A stretch of DNA of 14,845 nucleotides from an uncultured Phycisphaerae bacterium. Its GTDB lineage: Bacteria > Planctomycetota > Phycisphaerae > Phycisphaerales > SM1A02. Within the stretch, counting starts at the first letter, position 1, and each line of letters opens with the position of its first letter. Location: positions 1-14,845 of the forward strand of contig CALCOW010000451.1 in NCBI GenBank assembly GCA_937899935.1, given 5' to 3'. The notes beneath the pieces are model-generated. The model was not told where the DNA came from, did no database searches, and saw nothing but the letters and a program-made list of their open reading frames with translations. The translations under genes and the position numbers were made by a program. Positions 13,849 through 14,845 of this stretch are shown here, one piece after another.

Positions 13849-14810
13849 TGAAACGTCATCAAAAACTTCGAGGTGGATTCACCTTGATTGAACTTCTAGT
13901 TGTCATTGTAATCATTGGCGTTTTGATGAGCTTGCTGCTGCCAGCACTTCAAAAAGCTAGGGCTACCGCCGCGGTTATGGAAGATGCTTCTCAACAAAAG
14001 AGTATTGTGCAAGCACTTAGTGTTGCTGCACCAACTTCCGGCTCAAAGAGCTATCTGCCGGCACCTGAATATCGTCACAGAGGCGCCAGCGCTGATGGTA
14101 ACTTCTACCACGGCATCGGTCCCAAATCACCTTCGCTAAATTCGCATACCAATATGTTGTCCATGATGGTAATGGGTAACCATATTCCAACCAAGGTGCT
14201 TATTGGTACAACCGAAGACAGTATCACTGTCTACGAAGCGATCACCTATAACTTCGATAGCTACCAACCAGCTGATGGCACGCCAACAGAGCCTCGATAC
14301 TGGGATGGCGGAACGAATCTTGCTGGTGACAACGAAGGCGATTATGCCGGCGATCTTTCTCAGGCATGCAATCACTCATATGGGTTTGCTAAGCTTTGCG
14401 GCCAGTCTTACCGAAAAGGCTGGAGCACCAATCAGGATGCGTATCAACCAATCAGTGCAAACCGAGGACCTGCTTGTGGTGAACTTGGTGGACATGACCC
14501 TGATAATGCACCATTGCCCTTCCGTGCCCACGGCGAAGATTTGACTTGGTACGGCTCAATCTCATATGGCGATGCCCATGTGGAAACACAGGATGTGTTT
14601 ATCCTTGCGGACAACACATTCCAGGACAATAACGGCAACGAACTGCCAGATAACATTTTCAGTCATCAGGACACCGCTCTCGGTGCTGATAATTGGATCT
14701 GCCATTCTGACGATATGGAAGCCGCTCCAAGCAGCAATTATGGTACACATAAGTCTGTTGCAACCTGGGAACCACTGCCTGATGGCAGCGATCCAGGCTG
14801 CTCTGAGTAG
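13845..14810 (+). CDS. Prepilin-type N-terminal cleavage/methylation domain protein (pseudopilin-like), copy 2
   Basis: A 321-residue paralogue of the preceding protein. The basic leader (MMKRHQKLRGG) ends with a prepilin peptidase site expected between Gly11 and Phe12, followed by FTLIELLVVIVIIGVLMSLL with the conserved glutamate at mature position 5, and a helix ending LPALQKAR. The helix closely matches copy 1, while the bodies have diverged: this one has five cysteines, which may form disulfides outside the inner membrane, against two in copy 1. Both share an HG..(D/E)..W.G element and ADN(S/T). The ATG at 13845 has GGAG (13832-13835) 9 bases upstream; a TTG at 13830 is unlikely. The 73-base gap after copy 1 has no terminator, so the two are probably co-transcribed. 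The protein ends 35 bases before the window edge. Confidence 0.9.
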   Translation: MMKRHQKLRGGFTLIELLVVIVIIGVLMSLLLPALQKARATAAVMEDASQQKSIVQALSVAAPTSGSKSYLPAPEYRHRGASADGNFYHGIGPKSPSLNSHTNMLSMMVMGNHIPTKVLIGTTEDSITVYEAITYNFDSYQPADGTPTEPRYWDGGTNLAGDNEGDYAGDLSQACNHSYGFAKLCGQSYRKGWSTNQDAYQPISANRGPACGELGGHDPDNAPLPFRAHGEDLTWYGSISYGDAHVETQDVFILADNTFQDNNGNELPDNIFSHQDTALGADNWICHSDDMEAAPSSNYGTHKSVATWEPLPDGSDPGCSE

Positions 14811-14845
14811 TTTCAATGACTAGCAAAAAAGGCCGGGCACCTCTG

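Noticed and set aside
14825..14845. Possible terminator after the second pilin gene (A-run followed by GGCCGGGC)
   Set aside because: Only what could be the first arm is inside the window, so the second arm and T-tract cannot be verified.

Overview
The window looks like chromosomal DNA of a Gram-negative bacterium, most likely a planctomycete of the Phycisphaerae type; this is inferred from gene content, not from a marker gene. The pointers are lipid A and LPS-heptose genes, an AroD-AroE fusion, an HslU with an unusual pore loop, a Ser/Thr kinase with an N-terminal GspE/MshE-like segment, and two large prepilin-type proteins in tandem. Base composition looks even across the window, and I saw no insertion sequence, phage gene, tRNA, rRNA or CRISPR array.

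Layout. Positions 1-377 (-) hold the N-terminal part of chorismate synthase (aroC), divergent from hslU (416-1855, +). Convergent with hslU is a fused 3-dehydroquinate dehydratase/shikimate dehydrogenase (1890-3512, -). Two overlapping + genes follow: an unrecognised 209-residue protein (3552-4181) and a 2-hydroxyacid dehydrogenase (4174-5148). Positions 5231-9878 (-) form a compact operon, transcribed from the right: GT9 heptosyltransferase, Maf pyrophosphatase, a small membrane protein, LpxK and HldE. It makes ADP-heptose, transfers heptose and phosphorylates lipid A. Junctions overlap by 4, 4 and 8 bases; the last is a 50-base gap. A candidate promoter and inverted repeat lie upstream. A membrane-anchored Ser/Thr kinase (10095-11492, +) diverges from the operon, and a RidA-family gene (11502-11981, -) converges with the kinase.

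Positions 11982-12823 contain no credible protein gene but are unusually rich in long local inverted repeats. I read at least ten helices between about 12081 and 12812, several of 10-13 base pairs with G.U pairs that favour a + strand RNA. This is the most interesting object in the window: a possible large structured non-coding RNA, or a very long structured 5' leader, ending at the Shine-Dalgarno of the first pilin gene.

The right end carries two paralogous prepilin-type genes (12824-13771 and 13845-14810, +). The second appears to be translationally coupled to a seven-codon upstream ORF that has the better ribosome binding site.
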